The notes: generated by a model not told the origin, from the sequence alone. DNA of 64,000 bases from Strigamia acuminata (GCA_949358305.1 OX442316.1:10478001-10542000); one strand, 5' to 3'. Shown: positions 24,630-39,023, counted from the first letter of the stretch. Translations and numbers: made by a program.

Positions 24630-26668
24630 TTAAACTTTTGTGTCACTTTCTACAGGTATTGTCTCATTTTCGTCTTCATCTGGTCGGTTCCAAGGTTGTT
24701 CTTCTCCAGATCCAAAAAGAACATAAACGAGTGTTGACAGCAATAACGTAGAAGCTGATATGTAATAGGCCAAATCCCAACTGCTTTTTGATTGCTGCTG
24801 TAATTGCAGGAAATCTTATGTTATATAATTCTTTTGTAAAGCAAAATTTCAAGTTTGAAGAATACTTGGCCTTGAATAATGACTCCAATTACGTAGGGAA
24901 CTAAAATCCCAGCTAAATTACCAACAGTGAGAGTAATACCTTGAAGAATACCTAAATAAATAGTCGCATTCCATTGGTAAAATTATATATTTATATAAAT
25001 ATAAAAAAATGTTAATTTTACCTGAAAAATTTGGTGATAAATCGACATGATTAACTCCAAGGGCAGTGTACATTGCACCAAACATTCCACCGGCTAAAAC
25101 CAGCCAAACGATGGTCAAAGTTGAGTTGCATCCTGAGAATGTAACCGCTAAAAGACACAAGCCTGGTACACCGGAAGCTTGATTTAAAAAATATAAATAA
25201 CATGTTGTTCAGTTGTGTGTTGTAAATTTGATTCAGTTTTTACTGACCCAGTACTTGAAAGAATTTTCTAGTTGCGGTTACGGATAAATATTTGTTTTTA
25301 ATTATCCAATCGCCAATTATACCGCAAGCGTATGCATTGATTAGATAGAATAAATAAGGTAAACTAGAGAGAAGTCCATTCTAATAAATTATTTAATCAG
25401 AAATGGCAATTTATGTGTGTAATAGGTGATATTTTACCGTTTTAATGTCGACTCCCACAATATTTTTCATGAAATTGGGAAGTTGTGTAAGTAACATGTA
25501 ATGGCCCCAACTAAAACCGAATGCCATAATACTTAAAGCGCAAACAGGTGTGGAGAAGAATATTTTTCTCCAAGGAATTGCCTGAAACTAAATAAAAAAT
25601 AGACAATTTATTAAATTGATAAAATTAAATTTTTATACTTCGGTCTTATTTTCTTTCACTCCTAATGACGTTTGAATATATAGTTTTTCTTTTTCGCTTA
25701 TTCTTGGGTGACGTGATGGTGTGTCGTACACCAAATAGAACCACAAGCAACAAACGAGCAAAGCAGTTAATCCTTTAATTTATCATTAAATTAATTTATA
25801 GATGAAATTCTGTTGTCAATCAATCAATTTCCATACCCAATGAATAAAAGACAGTGGGCCACCCGCCGTCAAGTCCATACTCGCACAGCAGACCAGCTAA
25901 AGGTAAAACTAGGACTATTCCAAATGGTTGACCTGCATACGAAAAAGATGACATTCTGCTTCTTTCATCCGGCGGAGACCATGCTCCTAACATTTGATGG
26001 AAACTCGGCACCATGACACCCTAAGTGTTCAAAACAACTTACAACTTTCCATCAAACAAACACAAATAATAATTTTGATACTTCAGCAAAACCCATTGCA
26101 ACTCTGCAAGCAATCAGTAAGCCAACATGAGATCTGGCAGCCAACGGAAGAAATAATGCTAGTATACCGTCAATTCCCAGTCCTGACATGAATAGGATCT
26201 TTCCTCCATAACGATTAGCCAACCATCCACTGATGAACATGGGAATAATGTAACCCCAGAAAAATGCACTTAGAATAATTCCCTGCAGCTCCTCGTCCCA
26301 ATTAAATTCGCCAGATTTTAATTGAATCGTCTATTTAATAAGGGAAAACATCTTTTAATTACCAACAGACACTTTCAAAATGCATTTTCTAACCTCATTC
26401 TGCCCAATTTTCATCTGACTGTAATTTTCTTTTTCATCAATACATTCCAATGAGATATTGGTGATACTTTTTGTGTTGTTTACCATAGCAACGATGGTGA
26501 TGCTCAAACTGGTCCTCAACATGTATTGAACAGTAAAACATAAAAATCCCATTGTTGTGAATACATATCTAGTGGGCAATTCACCTTTTTGGTATAGAGA
26601 AAAAAAGCTAAATCCAATTTGTGTTTCAATTAAATTTGTAATAACATTGAGTTAAACTCACGAGCCAT
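24630..26668 (-). CDS. SLC17 family anion/sialic acid-type transporter
   Basis: A complete 483-residue major-facilitator carrier of the SLC17 group (sialin, vesicular glutamate and Na-phosphate-type), predicted with about 12 membrane spans. Exons on the minus strand: 26668-26662, 26584-26394, 26330-26082, 26020-25837, 25772-25639, 25581-25438, 25380-25248, 25177-25022, 24951-24866 and 24797-24630, all phase-consistent. The start ATG is split from PTRYVFTTMGF by the first intron (MAR|ELPTRY), the typical SLC17 N-terminus. Family signatures are a glycosylated first luminal loop (NNTKSITNIS), WDEELQGIILSAFFWGY, SWSPPDERSR-like GAWSPPDERSRMSS, the AIPWRKIFFSTPV segment, WGHYMLLTQLPNFM and the terminal EEQPWNRP. 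Substrate cannot be read from sequence; insect members include many orphan phosphate or organic-anion carriers. It is tail-to-tail with pumilio and divergent from UBR3. Confidence 0.93.
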
Positions 26669-27461
26669 TCTCTCGTTCTGCAAATGTTTTGGTAAGATGA
26701 GACTTGAGATGGTGCGTGTTATGATGCCACTACTATCCTCTTTGTTGCACTGCATTGCTGTTTTATTACGAGTACGGTAGTTTATAGCTTCAGGTTTGGC
26801 GTACATTAGAATGAACAAATGACTTTTAATACGATATCGTGATATAATGTAATAATCTACATATCAGATATAAAGTAGCTGATAAAGGGCATTGTGAGAC
26901 AACATTACAAGGTAACACAAACTAGGTAAATAGTGAGGCAGGAAAGCTTCACATTCAAGGTTATATAAAATTGTTAAGGAATTATTAGATTCTTTTATTC
27001 GGCAAATAAGACATCATTTGTAATTTGAGATTATGATATTTTTTAAAATTAATAAAATACTTTTCTTTCATTTAATTAAAAGTAATAATTCTGTACTACT
27101 CTTTTCAATTTTAATAATTTCCAAATAAGGATAGATGATTAGATTAAAATTTTGATTATATGGGTCATAAATTGACCAACATTTGATTTGCAGTCATTTT
27201 CTTTTGATTGCTGCCGAGTGATGCAGTGATGCGGTTGCTGTTGTTGTTGTTGCCAGGGCTTGTCAGCTGATCAAAAAATGACATGACATTTCGAACACAA
27301 AATAAGGTATTTTATAAAAAAAACATGATTTATTAAACCTTATTTAAAATTTCTTTTAATTTTTTTTGTAAATTTTTAATCAGGTATTTACGAGAATTAT
27401 TTTCATCATTTTCCTCGGTATGAACGTTGCTGATTCGTAGGCAAAATTGTTTTGGGCAAAT
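26669..27461. other. divergent intergenic region SLC17/UBR3
   Basis: About 790 bp with no coding exon supported. It should contain both 5' UTRs and promoters. A CAG/CAA-type triplet run (gttgctgttgttgttgttgcc) lies near 27235-27255. No TATA box is clearly placed for either gene. Confidence 0.5.
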
Positions 27462-30400
27462 ATGGCTGCTCGAGGGCTTCCTAACATGGATAAGAGAGCT
27501 GCCGCAGCTTTCATGCACGGAGAATTGCCTCGGTCAAACGGAGTTCAGCAACTAAACGGACTTCTCGACGCAGTCCTCGAGCCTAACAAACAAATTGATG
27601 ATTTTGAAGCGATTGATTGGTGTCGGTATCTAATGTCAGGAGGGCGAACTCCGGATGAATTCTCCACAACAGGTTGGCAACTGATGCTCGGATCACATCT
27701 GGCCGATGTGATGGAACATGGCTAAAAGCGTACATAATACTCACAGATGCTAAATATTTATTCTTTTGATTGCTCGAATTTAAGTCGTGCAAATATTTAC
27801 AAATATTTACTGTCATGCGTGTCGACTAATAAATACTATAGTAACATATTTCGTTTAACATAATCAAAATTGACGGATTTCGTTCGTTAAATTTTGATAA
27901 ACATTGTGGATTTGTGTTTATTTAGACTCGGATTGCTTATTAATTACCTGTGTAAATTAACGAAACGAAATGTTTGATGAAAATGAGGTCATTCACGTTT
28001 AGTGATGACTGATGACATACTGTAGTAGTATTGGGAAATTGCATCATGATTCGTGTGGAAATGCTTTTAACCGTTGATACAATCTTTTAAAAATGATGTT
28101 GAACTTTTATTTTTATTGTTGGTTTTGTACATATTTTTCTCTTTTTTTAAAAAAAATTTTAGTTCGTAAATACGACAACGCAACTGCTTGTGGGTTAGTC
28201 TGGACAGCGAATTTCATCGCTTACAGATGTAGAACGTGTGGCGTTTCGCCATGCATGTCAATTTGTGCCGAATGTTTTCAACGTGGGAATCATGAAGGAC
28301 ACGACTTCAACATGTTTAGGAGTCAGGCTGGTGGAGCATGTGATTGTGGTGATTCAAGTGTAATGAAGGAATCGGGGTAATTCTATCTTTAATTTTAACC
28401 TTATATAATAATATATAACATGGTTTTTTTTTTAAAAACTTATTTTTTTTTTAAATAATTACAAAAAATAGGTTTTGTAATCGACACGGACCACGGAATC
28501 AATTGGACAAAGTTACACCGCCTCCTGATTTGTTTCTTTTATCAGAAACGATGATGCCACGACTTTTTTTACGGCTACTTCGTCACTTTCGTGATCAGAA
28601 TGCACAGATATACGAGAATAGTGCTTCGGGTAGGATAAATATGGAAACATGACCCTGTTTATTAGCAGTCTAATTAACTGTTGATCTGATATGTTTTTGA
28701 ATTTTGATTAGAAGCCAAAGAGAAACTTCAAAAATTATTTCAAGATGCTGAACCCTTCATTCACATGTTACATCAATGCAGTGAAATGGGCGCTGCGATG
28801 AGACACGTTATGGCCAAAGTACTAACCAATGCCGACGTGTACAAACAATTAAATGAAGGTATGTATTCCATTGAGAAAGTTTTAAATTTGTTTACATTAA
28901 ATTTCACACATTTATGTTCTAGTGTCGGATAATTCAATTTATGCAGATTACATAAAGCAAAGCAATGCAAGATACATCGAAGCACTAAAATCATTGCCTG
29001 TACCTGATTTGGAATTTCAAATGGGAGGTAAAGATTTTCATTTTTATTTATTTATTTTTTTTATTTTTTTTTGTATTGATTGTATTTTACTAGGATTTCC
29101 GGAAATGTCATCGGTGTTATTTCATAAGACACTTTTAGAGGAATTGGTTTTTTGGACTGTGAAATTTGAGTTTCCACAGAAACTGGTTTGTTTGCTACTG
29201 AACATGATGCCAGACAGTAATTATAAAGTAAAAAAGGTCACACGAGTTACTTGAAAATAGTATTTAATGGTATTTTTTTACTAGGATGCGTTTACGCGAA
29301 CCTTTGTCCAGCATTACGGCTGTATTTCGTTAATGTTAGTCAACTCAAACGACGCCGACACACTTTCAAACCGTGTGGTGCATGTGAGCGTACAATTATT
29401 CAGCAACGAAGCACTCACTCTGCAAATGGCAAATGAATTGCATTTACTTTACATCATGGTCGGAAGCCTGCGATTTATGATGAGTCAAGTTTTAATTCCA
29501 AATACATTGCAAGGTGATTAGTTAATCACCGGTGTAATTTTTGTTCTAATTTGTTTGTTCTAATTTTAGATACCGAAAGGAATTTTAATTATGTAGTCGA
29601 TTGCAGTAGAGACATTATGAAAGACCATTGTTATTGGCCTCTGGTCAGTGATTTAAATAATGTATTATCGCATCGTCCAGTGGCTCTCAAATTTATGGGG
29701 GACAGTACGTTGCTAGATTTGTGGTTCACTTTTTTGTCTTTATTTCAAGGTAAGCTTTAAAAATGTTGAAAAGAATTCAAAGCATTTGAGAGATTTTTAT
29801 TTTAGGAATGAATGTAAATAAACGTGAATTATTACAACACATTGAATTTGAACCAAATACATACTACGCGGCATTTTCAGCAGAACTGGAAGCATCGGCA
29901 GCTCCCATGTGGGCTATGATATCTCATCTCAAAGATTCGGTAAACTGAAATAGTTGGATAATTGAATTGGATAATTGAATAAATTTGTTTGAATTAAAGA
30001 GTACGATCGAGCTAACCAAACAGGTGATTGTTTGCTGCCTTCTGTTTTTGGAAGATTGGTTCGATGCCATCGGATGTTCGGATCCAGAAGAAGACGATCC
30101 TTTACAAGTTTCTTTTCACCTTCCTTTGCATCGATATTTTGCTGTATTTTTGAGCCAGGCTGTGAGGAATCAGGGGGCAGACGTGGACGCACTGCTTCCT
30201 TCGCCCTCCATGCTACAGCTCTTAATGATACATCCTTTGCGAGCTCAGGTGGCCTTTTATGAAATTTTGTGTGGCCTCTGGGTTCGCAACGGACTTCAAA
30301 TCAAAGGACAAGCTATGACATACACGCAATGTCATTTTTGCAATTCGATGATTGATGCTGATTTGTTTTTACTCCAAGTTTGTGCCTCTAAATTAGATCC

Positions 30401-33400
30401 TGATTGGTTTCTTATGACCACGTTGGAAAGGTAGAATTTTAATATTGCATTTCTTTGATTGTGTAATTGATTTTTGTATTTTTGTTGTTGTTGTTGTTGA
30501 AGATTTCATATCGCTGAATGGTTGTCGTTTTCTTCTCACCACACGAATGGCGATTTAGACGCCGAACAAGAAATGCCCATGTTAGAAAGTTGTCTGACTT
30601 TTATAGCGTCGCTGTTGAGCATTCGAACCAACACTGGTCTTACGGATGAGGAGTTAACTCGGATTGAAATCGTTCTTTTGCTGTGCATGGGAGATAAGAC
30701 TCACAGTCAACTCACTGACCTGATGCCTGAAAAATGTGGCACTGGGCTGCAAAATAAAAATTTTGAAGCAATTTTAAACCGAGTGACCAATTACAAGGCA
30801 CCTAATTTCGAGGCTGGAGGTCATATGTTGCAAGGAATGTACGCACCCAAAGGTAAACGAGAGTTTGATTTGATTTTTGAATTTGGTTCATTTAATTTGA
30901 TTGCTTTTAGATGAAGTTTGGGAGCGAGATTACGATCCGATGTATGTTCTGTTGCGTGCAGTTCATCGTCACGATTATCAAGTTTCGTTGGACAGATTCA
31001 CTCAATAGTAAGATAATTGATTGGAATTGGGTTTATTAAACGATGACATGTTTTTTTTGGTTTAGTGTGCGTCAAACTGGGAAATTTGAATCTGGATTCA
31101 CACCATGGCCACCGTATCGAATTCCTGTGAATTTAACAAAACCGTTCGTGAATATTTTGCGGCTCCTTCATTGCAAAACAATGCACGCTTTAATTTTTGT
31201 AATATTGTACAAAGCTGTAAATACAACGGGGGTGTCTGAAACGGCGATGTCACTCGCTCTCTATCTTTTGGAAATGGCCATTAGATTTCCACCTAGTGAA
31301 CATCCCACGGGAAAAGTAATTTAAAAAAAAAATTTATTTGTAATTGTACAATAATAAACCACATTAAACACAGACTACCAGTCAACCGTTGGACGAAGTT
31401 CCAGATCTGGAATTTAGCGAATGGTTTAATGGAAGTTGGATTCTCACCAATGTTCAACATAAAATCTCAAATGTAAAATATCAATTACTGTTATTAGGGC
31501 TAGCCATGATATCGATTAACCCACTAATTTTAAGGTTATCATCAATCACGACCCTGGCCCGATGGTGCATGAAGATGCGGACGATATGAATGTTGATAAT
31601 TACATCGATTCTGATATGGAAATGCAGGAAATCGTTGAAAGTCCGGCGTACGACAGCCGTGGTCCTAGAGGCGAAGGTTAAAAAATATAAAAAATTACTT
31701 AATGTATTAATTTCCCTATTTTTAATTGAATTATTAATTATTAATTTAGGTGCCATGTTGGAATCATCAACTCAGCATGCAGCATTGCCGCCGACATTAG
31801 TTCATCTAGCATTACCACCTGCTCAATCATCTAATGCGCTAGTACCTGTGTCAAGTAAGACAATTTCTCATAAAAAAAAGAATCTTAAAAATTTATTTGG
31901 AATATTTTTTTTTTTACATTTAGATTCGAGTATGGCTGTCGCTCAGGTCGCTTCGGCATCATTACCAAGCGTAAGAACTATGGCCCTGTCGCAAGAACGG
32001 TCGAATTTAAGAAACCCCGAAAGGCGAAGGAGCAGATATCGCTCGCTCGGCATCGTACCGAATTCGTCCACGTATTCTCCCAACATGGCTTTGGCCGCGC
32101 CACAGGTAACAAACACCTAAACACCTAAACATAACCATTTTTCCCGAAACTACTATTGCGTTTGGGACTTTTCAATGGACTAACGCGCTTTGTGAATGAA
32201 TTAACCAGGAACCCATTTCTGCGTCTTCCACCAGTATGGCTATCCTACCCAGCAGTGGTCTTGCTGCTATAACAACCGTCTCCCCAGCACGTTTAAAACT
32301 GCATGAGACTGTTTCACAATCCAGTATCTTGCAGGTTTGACGGCCGTATTTAATTACTAGTTTGCTTTGAATGTGATTTTGTATCTTTAAATAGATTGTG
32401 GAATCCTTGCCTCAGATTTGCGGACGTTCTCCGCCAAAAGCCGAACCTTTTGCAAGCAAAAACGTTGTGGAAGTGAATGAAAGTATTCTTTCATTGCTCG
32501 TTAAGTTGCATTCCAAGCTCTCAGGGAAACCAGACTCGTACCGGCAAACTATTTTCAGCGATTCACGTGTTGGTAACGGACCACACTTTATCGGACAGGT
32601 TCTGAACAGGTAAGATGAATTTGAATGGAATTTGAGCAAACACTTTACTTTGATTGTTGAAAGAATTTCGATGCTGAGTTTACGGGCTGCAAGATCGATA
32701 CAAGAAATTCGGCAAAATTTGTGGCCACGGCAAGACTCCTCGTTTGCGACGTTCGACAAAGACACTGAAGGAGATAAAGAAGCGAGGTTTGTTCGTTTAC
32801 TTATAAATTTACTTCTTGTTAATGTTATGATTGGTAATTTCAGACGACGTCGTGCGAGGGAACGACAACAGAAATTAATGGCTGAATTTGCTTCTAAGCA
32901 AAAGGCTTTTATGGAACAAACGATGGAAACTGATACGAGTGCAGCGGAAGAGGCGGCAGCTTCATCGCATGCCGAAGAGACCTTGCTTAGTATGACGAAA
33001 GAATTTGACTGCGTCATATGTGGCCAAACTACGCCATCTACCGAAGAAAGACCCATTGGTTTAGTTACGTTGCTGCAGCCTACAAGTTGTATGTTGAGAA
33101 TTTTTTTGTTTTTTATTTTTTGTTTCGGTTAAAAAAAATTTTTGTCTTTAGTGTTAGGGCACGCACATAAAAAAACCAATCATCTTATTCTCCCGTGTTC
33201 TAACGAAGAGCGACAGGATCTTCGGTCCCACAGCAGCCGAGCGTATGAATTGAACAGGCGAATTGAAGAATTCGGGCTTCATTTTCACGTGGTAAGGGAT
33301 TATGATTGGTATCATCGTATTATTTGTTATAAAATTAATTTTTTCATGCATTGCTTAGTGTTCGTGGCTTATGGCGTTGAACATTGGGCTCGAGGGGGGA

Positions 33401-35822
33401 ATTCACGTGCAAACATGTGGACATCATCTTCACTTAGATTGCCATCGATCCTACATTCAGTCTTTAAAGGTAGAATAAATGAGGTGTTTGTATGAATTAT
33501 TTAAAAAGGAAATAACCGAGTGCGTTTTTGTTTTGTTTTAATTTTATTTTAGACACAGCAGAGTCAACGGCAACAAAGTTTGGCAATTGAAAGAGGGGAA
33601 TATTCTTGCCCATTGTGTCGTCAATTAGCCAATTCTGTGATGCCAATTTCACCGGATATCGGCGAGATATCTGCTGTTGTGCAAAGTCGCGCTCAAGATC
33701 ACAAAGCGGTCGCTGCTGAGCTGGCTCAGCTTATTGTTTCCGAACCAGCGACACCTCAAAGGAAATCACCTCTAATGACTGCCATGGGAGCCATCATGGA
33801 AGACATGACCATCACTACATACCCCCAGTACAAATGTCGAAGTGTCTCGCTTTGTAGAGAAAGCATTTTTTTGTTTATTTGTTCAATTGCTAGGTCAGTT
33901 TAGCACGAATTATCCTTTTTAATTATTTTTTTTTCTTAATTTTTATTACTTATTTGAACAGAACGAATTTGGAAATTGAAATAGTTCAGCGAGGTGGCAA
34001 TTTGTGCTCTTCGTCCAGTACCGTACGAAGAAGGCCCTGTTTTAGTAAGTAATTATAATTATTTTAAAAACAAATGGCTAAGATTTGACATTTTTTTAGT
34101 TCCGCTTTTGCACGTTCTTGCAATGCACTCGAAAATTTTATCTCCAAAGCCCTACACGCAGGTATGGGCACAGATTACTGGAATGAATTCGGATGACGGC
34201 CAGTCAAGGTAATAAATTGATAAATTCTAAGATAGTATTTTAGAGCTAAGAGTTTTTTTTGTATTATAGTATTTCTATATATGAAAAAGAAGTGCCTTTG
34301 CTCCTCAAAGACATTGCTGCTCTTTTGCTACAGCTGGTGCTGATTCTTCCTATACATATTGACAAAGGTAGAAGGGGAAAAATTGTCGTTTAATTTTCTG
34401 CAAGTGTTGATAATGATTTCAATATTTACGTTGTAGCTTATTATTCATGTATGGTTCGAGTGCTGTACAATGTCGTTTACGTTCAGGTTTTGAGTCAATT
34501 GAGTTGCCGGTTGACTGAGGAGCAACGCAACACTTGGAGAGAAGCAAGAACAAAACAGGTTTGAAAATCACTCGACTGGGTGCTTTTTTGTTTTGTTTTG
34601 TCTATAATAACTTAATTTATTTTTAGCATTTACATTTAACCTCGTTGCCAAACGTCTTAGGCGAAATAATTGACATCTTGAGCCGAAGTTCTTTGTACTT
34701 ACCAGATGACGATCTGGATCGAGAGAGTGTACGTACAAAATAGATTTATCCATTTATTTATTTCGTTAAATATTTGAATTATTTACATTTCAGAAATCAC
34801 AACAATGGAGTCTTCAGCAAATCGAAGAAAACGTGCAGCAGTTGTGCGTTCCTTTCCTTCGCGTAGCGAGTTTGCTTCAGCATTATGTGTATAAGGAAGA
34901 ATTACCCGAGATACCTGTAATTAATCGGTGATTTGAAGCGACCGATATTTGTTTAGTAACCCGATACTTTTCTAACGACAGATGCTCAACCAAGAGTACG
35001 CTTCACTGATGCGATTTCTCGGCCTATCTGACACTGCATCATCCGAACTGAATGCGTCATCAAATGGTCTGCTTTGGCTCACCGACGATCCGAGGGTTGT
35101 TCTACGCAATTGGTGTCGTGATTATGGGATATTCGTTGATAAATCGCAGATAGCTGCTAGAGTAAGAACGGATATTGAGCAACTGACGCCGGATATTTAA
35201 CTGTTTTTGTTTGAATTTTCTAGAGTTTACTCAATCAGCAACATGTGTGGCAACAACCCCAACTGCTCAGACTGCCTGACCAATACGAGCGGTTTTTTCA
35301 ATATTACCATTGCAAACATTGTCATCGATGCAATCAACTGCCCAAAGACCCTTCTGTTTGCCTCCTGTGTGGGACGATGGTCTGTTTGCGCGAGTCTTGT
35401 TGCCGACAACATTCGATTTTCGAAGCTGTGCAGGTCAGGTTTTTTTCTCATTCCTAGTGACTTATGATATCTAATTGATTGTTTTATTTGTTTGTGTAGC
35501 ATTCGATAGATTGTGGTGCGGGCACTGCCATGTTTTTAGCTGTAAATTCTTCTAACGTTATAGTTATTAGAGGCAAAAGAGTATGTTTATGGGGCTCTGT
35601 ATATTTGGATAGTTATGGCGAAGAAGATAAAGATCTAAAGTGAGATAAATGAAATGTTGCATGGATTATAAGTGTTTAAAAACAATTTGACGTTCCCTTT
35701 TTAGACGTGGGAAACCGCTTTTTCTTTGCCACGAACGATACAATCTTCTGCAACATCAGTGGCTCACTCATAGTTTTGATCACACAACTCGTCGCTGGTT
35801 ATGGCACAAAGATGTTCTTTAG
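27462..35822 (+). CDS. Ubr3: E3 ubiquitin-protein ligase UBR3
   Basis: A 1916-residue ortholog of UBR3 (human about 1.9k), a UBR-box E3 ligase. Exons: 27462-27672, 28163-28376, 28472-28629, 28712-28858, 28923-29027, 29094-29227, 29285-29513, 29570-29749, 29806-29939, 30000-30430, 30503-30852, 30911-31007, 31066-31315, 31374-31472, 31535-31676, 31750-31854, 31924-32105, 32209-32334, 32395-32609, 32664-32786, 32844-33085, 33152-33291, 33359-33469, 33553-33893, 33962-34044, 34100-34208, 34270-34367, 34437-34558, 34627-34728, 34794-34916, 34982-35161, 35224-35433, 35500-35639 and 35705-35822. The UBR box (about residues 80-150) includes [19 protein letters not shown] and [10 protein letters not shown]. 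An atypical long RING-H2 runs from CVICGQ (about 1266) through [10 protein letters not shown] to CPLCRQ (about 1397). The C-terminal zinc-bearing block matches UBR3: [40 protein letters not shown], then SFDHTTRRW before the stop. All 34 exons keep phase. The shared C-terminus sets it apart from UBR1/2. Confidence 0.96.
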
Positions 35823-37000
35823 CGGGTTTTATAATGCCTTCCTGGATTTTTTTTTCTTTTAATTTTTCTTTTGATTTTTCTTTTAATTTTGATTTTTTTC
35901 TTCTTCCTTTTTTGCATGATGACCATTCCATAAAATGGAAATTTTTTGACAACGTTGTCAGTCTGAAAACTAATGCTAGTTCAGTGTGGATTTATCTTTT
36001 AAATTGCAGAGTTTTTCAGTGTTAACAAAAAGGCAATAATTTGACTTAATATCGAATATGTTTGCTCATTAATTCTAATTCTGCATGGTTATTTTTTTCT
36101 TCTAAGTGTGGTTGGTATTTTTTCTGGAAAACAACGAGGAAAGAAATCTGAAATACGGACTGAATATTTGTTTCATTCATTCGTAGCATAGTTTTTCCTT
36201 AAATTTTTTTTTAATAATTGTTTTTATGTTGCACTTAATTGACTGTACATACCGGTAGGTAACAAGTGTTTTATATTTGTAACCTTTTAATGGGTAAAAC
36301 TTCTTGTGTTTTGTATATCATAATTAGTCACGACACCTGAAAAATTAGAAATTATTATTTACAAAAAAGAAAAAGAAAAAAAAAATACAACAAGATGAAA
36401 TTGAAAAACATTATTTTAAAGAGAAATTAATTCTATCAATCAGGACAGTATTAGATAGTTATTTATGTAAAATTTTAATTTTGCTTGTACATAGCGCAGT
36501 AATTTATAAGTGCTCTATAATAGATGTGGTGGAGTTTATGAGAAAAAAAAACTGATAAAATTGTTTATCTCATTTCACTTTTGTGTACCCATTTTATTAC
36601 TTAATCATGTTTTCCGATTTAGTTGAATTGACTGTCACTCATTAACTAGTGCCTGAAAATTAGAGTTTAGGAGGGGAGGAAAAATTAAGAAAAAAAAAAT
36701 TTGTTTTAGATTTAAATGAAAAATTTCCAGTAATTAAATTGTACATGATCAATGTATATAAACACATTTCCGCAAATGTAGTCATACTTGAAATGATTCT
36801 GTATAAATTTACTGTATGTTAATTAATCTGTTCAAGTAATTTTAGCTGCTTGTAAATTAAATATAAATATATTTATATATATACACATATATAAACAAAA
36901 TGTGGAATTATATATATATATATACATATATACGATATATAATTGACATGATAGAAAATGTGTTTGTGTTTTTAACTTAATTAAACAAAAGATCTGAATA
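35823..37000 (+). other. UBR3 3' UTR and intergenic spacer
   Basis: No coding exon is supported. It is AT-rich with TTTTCTTTT-type low complexity at 35845-35915 and TA-rich microsatellite patches at about 36850-36945. Internal signals resembling poly(A) sites (AATATAAATA, TTAAACAAA) are present but none is decisive. Confidence 0.5.
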
Positions 37001-37088
37001 CCTCGACTCGACCCCGCGTTTGTTTTCTTGCATGATTTAGCGCTGTGCGGGGAAGCTGGTGCGCAGAGGCTGCTTCGACTGGATCAAT

Positions 37089-39023
37089 ATGGCTGCACTG
37101 ACAGAAGAGCCAGATTACTCGGTGTTCGAAAACAAGAGCGGTTTGGGCGACGATATGAAATTTTTAGCTAGCATGCCGGAGTTGTGCGACATCACGTTTT
37201 TGGTCGGTGAATCGCGGGAACCTGTGTGCGCTGTTAAGGCCATTTTAGCAGCCAGAAGTAGGTAGGATGAGTTTAAATCAATGGCAAGTGCAATAGGTGC
37301 ATAATAAGGCCGCTGCTTTATTTGATTCATCGTGATGCTGACAGACCATCTGTTGCTTCATATTACTGCAACTTAATTGCGATCATATATCGATTTAATA
37401 GGAATATATTTTGGTGAATTTGTGTTGAAATAACATAGTTTGGATCAAATTTAAATTGGAGAAATTAATATAATTTAATTAAATTAAATTAAAATTATTT
37501 TTAACGTTGTAAAAATATTTGCAGAGTTTTTCACAAAATGTTTTTCGGAAATCCTCAACATCCACCGCCTGCCTTAATTAATCTCAAGAAAAAAGACAGT
37601 GGCAGTAAAGAAACTGGGAAATTAAAAATGTTCCTCAAAAGAACCAGTGAACCTATGCTTTTATTAACCGGACAAGTATGTGTAACGTGTTAATTAATTA
37701 TTCTTCCGTTATTACGATATTTTTAATTATTAGAACATGTCTCAAAATGCTCACGTTACACTCGTCATAGACGAATTTGAACCCGATGTATTTAGGCAGC
37801 TCATTGAATACATTCATACAGGTTGTGTTACTTTACAAGCCAGGACTTTGCTGGGTAAGCCAACCAGGAAATCGACACAAGGGCTTTGCTGCGCTGCACC
37901 ACTTTGCAGATAAAGAAAAATTTTAATAGAATGTTTATTAAAAAATGTATTTTTACATCGCAGGTGTAATGAATGCTGCTGATTATTACAGCTTAGACGA
38001 GTTACGGAAAGCGTGTCTGGGGTTTGTACAGTGCTGTATAAATGTTGATACTGTGTGCGCTTTGCTTGCATCAGCTGAAAAATACATCCAATACAAATGT
38101 ACAAAATCACTTGTACAAAAGGTATTTTAACAAAAAGTATTTTATTGATTTTTCTTTCCCCCTTCTGTGTAATCACATTGGATGAGTTTCAGGCGCTGGA
38201 ATTTGTTGATATTCATGGAAATGAAGTTCTCAGTTTGGGCTCCTTCGCTTTATTACCTCAGCATGTGGTGCGTCTCATCCTATCGCGAGATGAGCTTAAA
38301 GCCGAAGAATTAACCAAATTTCACGCATCGTTGATGTGGAGTAAGAAGTTTTGTGATACCCAAACTGGATTATCACTTTGCGAAGTAAACATTTTAAACG
38401 AAAACAAGTGAAACTCGTCAAGATCAGGTGAGTCCAGAATAAACGTCCCCACATTAGATCAATAGAGATAACAAAAGTTGGTTTTATCTGAATTTAAACT
38501 AACCCTCAGATTTAATTTTACATGCCCTGCCCTGATTCTTGAAAGAGTTCACTGCATTGTATTGACAACAAATTGATTGATGAATAGGATTAATATTTTT
38601 CTCAAGGTGATGGCCAATTTTTTGGAATTCATTTCCTTTCATAAAATTCCAGCAAGTCAACTAATGAAAGAAGTTCACCCTTTACTTGTGGTTCCCGACC
38701 AAATAATCATGAATGCTCTTGCATATCAAGCAGATCCCAACAGTGTTGACATAACTAAATTAGAATCTCCTAATAGACTCAGGGGACCTCCGTCTCAGCA
38801 ACGGTCCCTTTCAACTCAGGGTTCACACGACGTTGCTCATTCGAGCAATACAACATTAAGCTCGATCGGTAGTGATTTGCCGCAAATCGTACATCGAAGA
38901 AGTACAGACAGTGCTGGAGGAACTACGAGTGGCGGAACATCACCGAGTGGAGGCGCCAGCTTGGTTCCTCCGAGCAGAAGAAGCACGGGACCAACTCTAG
39001 AAGTGACTCCATTTATAAAATAA
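37089..39023 (+). CDS. gprs: BTB-BACK protein, serine-enriched protein (gprs) type
   Basis: A 403-residue protein from six exons: 37089-37261, 37525-37675, 37734-37854, 37964-38121, 38193-38384 and 38607-39023. The BTB/POZ fold starts at ELCDITFLVGESREPVCAVK (about residue 33) and continues through VTLVIDEFEPDVFRQLIEYI. It is interrupted by a basic, Ser/Lys-rich loop (KKKDSGSKETGK). A BACK-type helical region follows (YYSLDELRKACLGF, LASAEKYIQYKC, LSRDELKAEE, IMNALAYQADP). The C-terminal 80 or so residues are Ser/Thr/Gly-rich and low complexity. Members of this arthropod group are cytoplasmic proteins of poorly known function, possibly Cullin-3 adaptors by analogy with other BTB proteins. The drosophilid protein is much longer, so this is a compact form. 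The donor at CGAA|gtaaac was chosen over read-through to a stop because it restores the conserved SLCEVMANFLEFISF. Confidence 0.85.

Noticed and set aside
32412-33056. 214-residue ORF on the minus strand
   Set aside because: It is antisense to three UBR3 exons and the introns between them. Its protein is Ser/Leu-rich complement of the coding strand, with no domain and no splice context.
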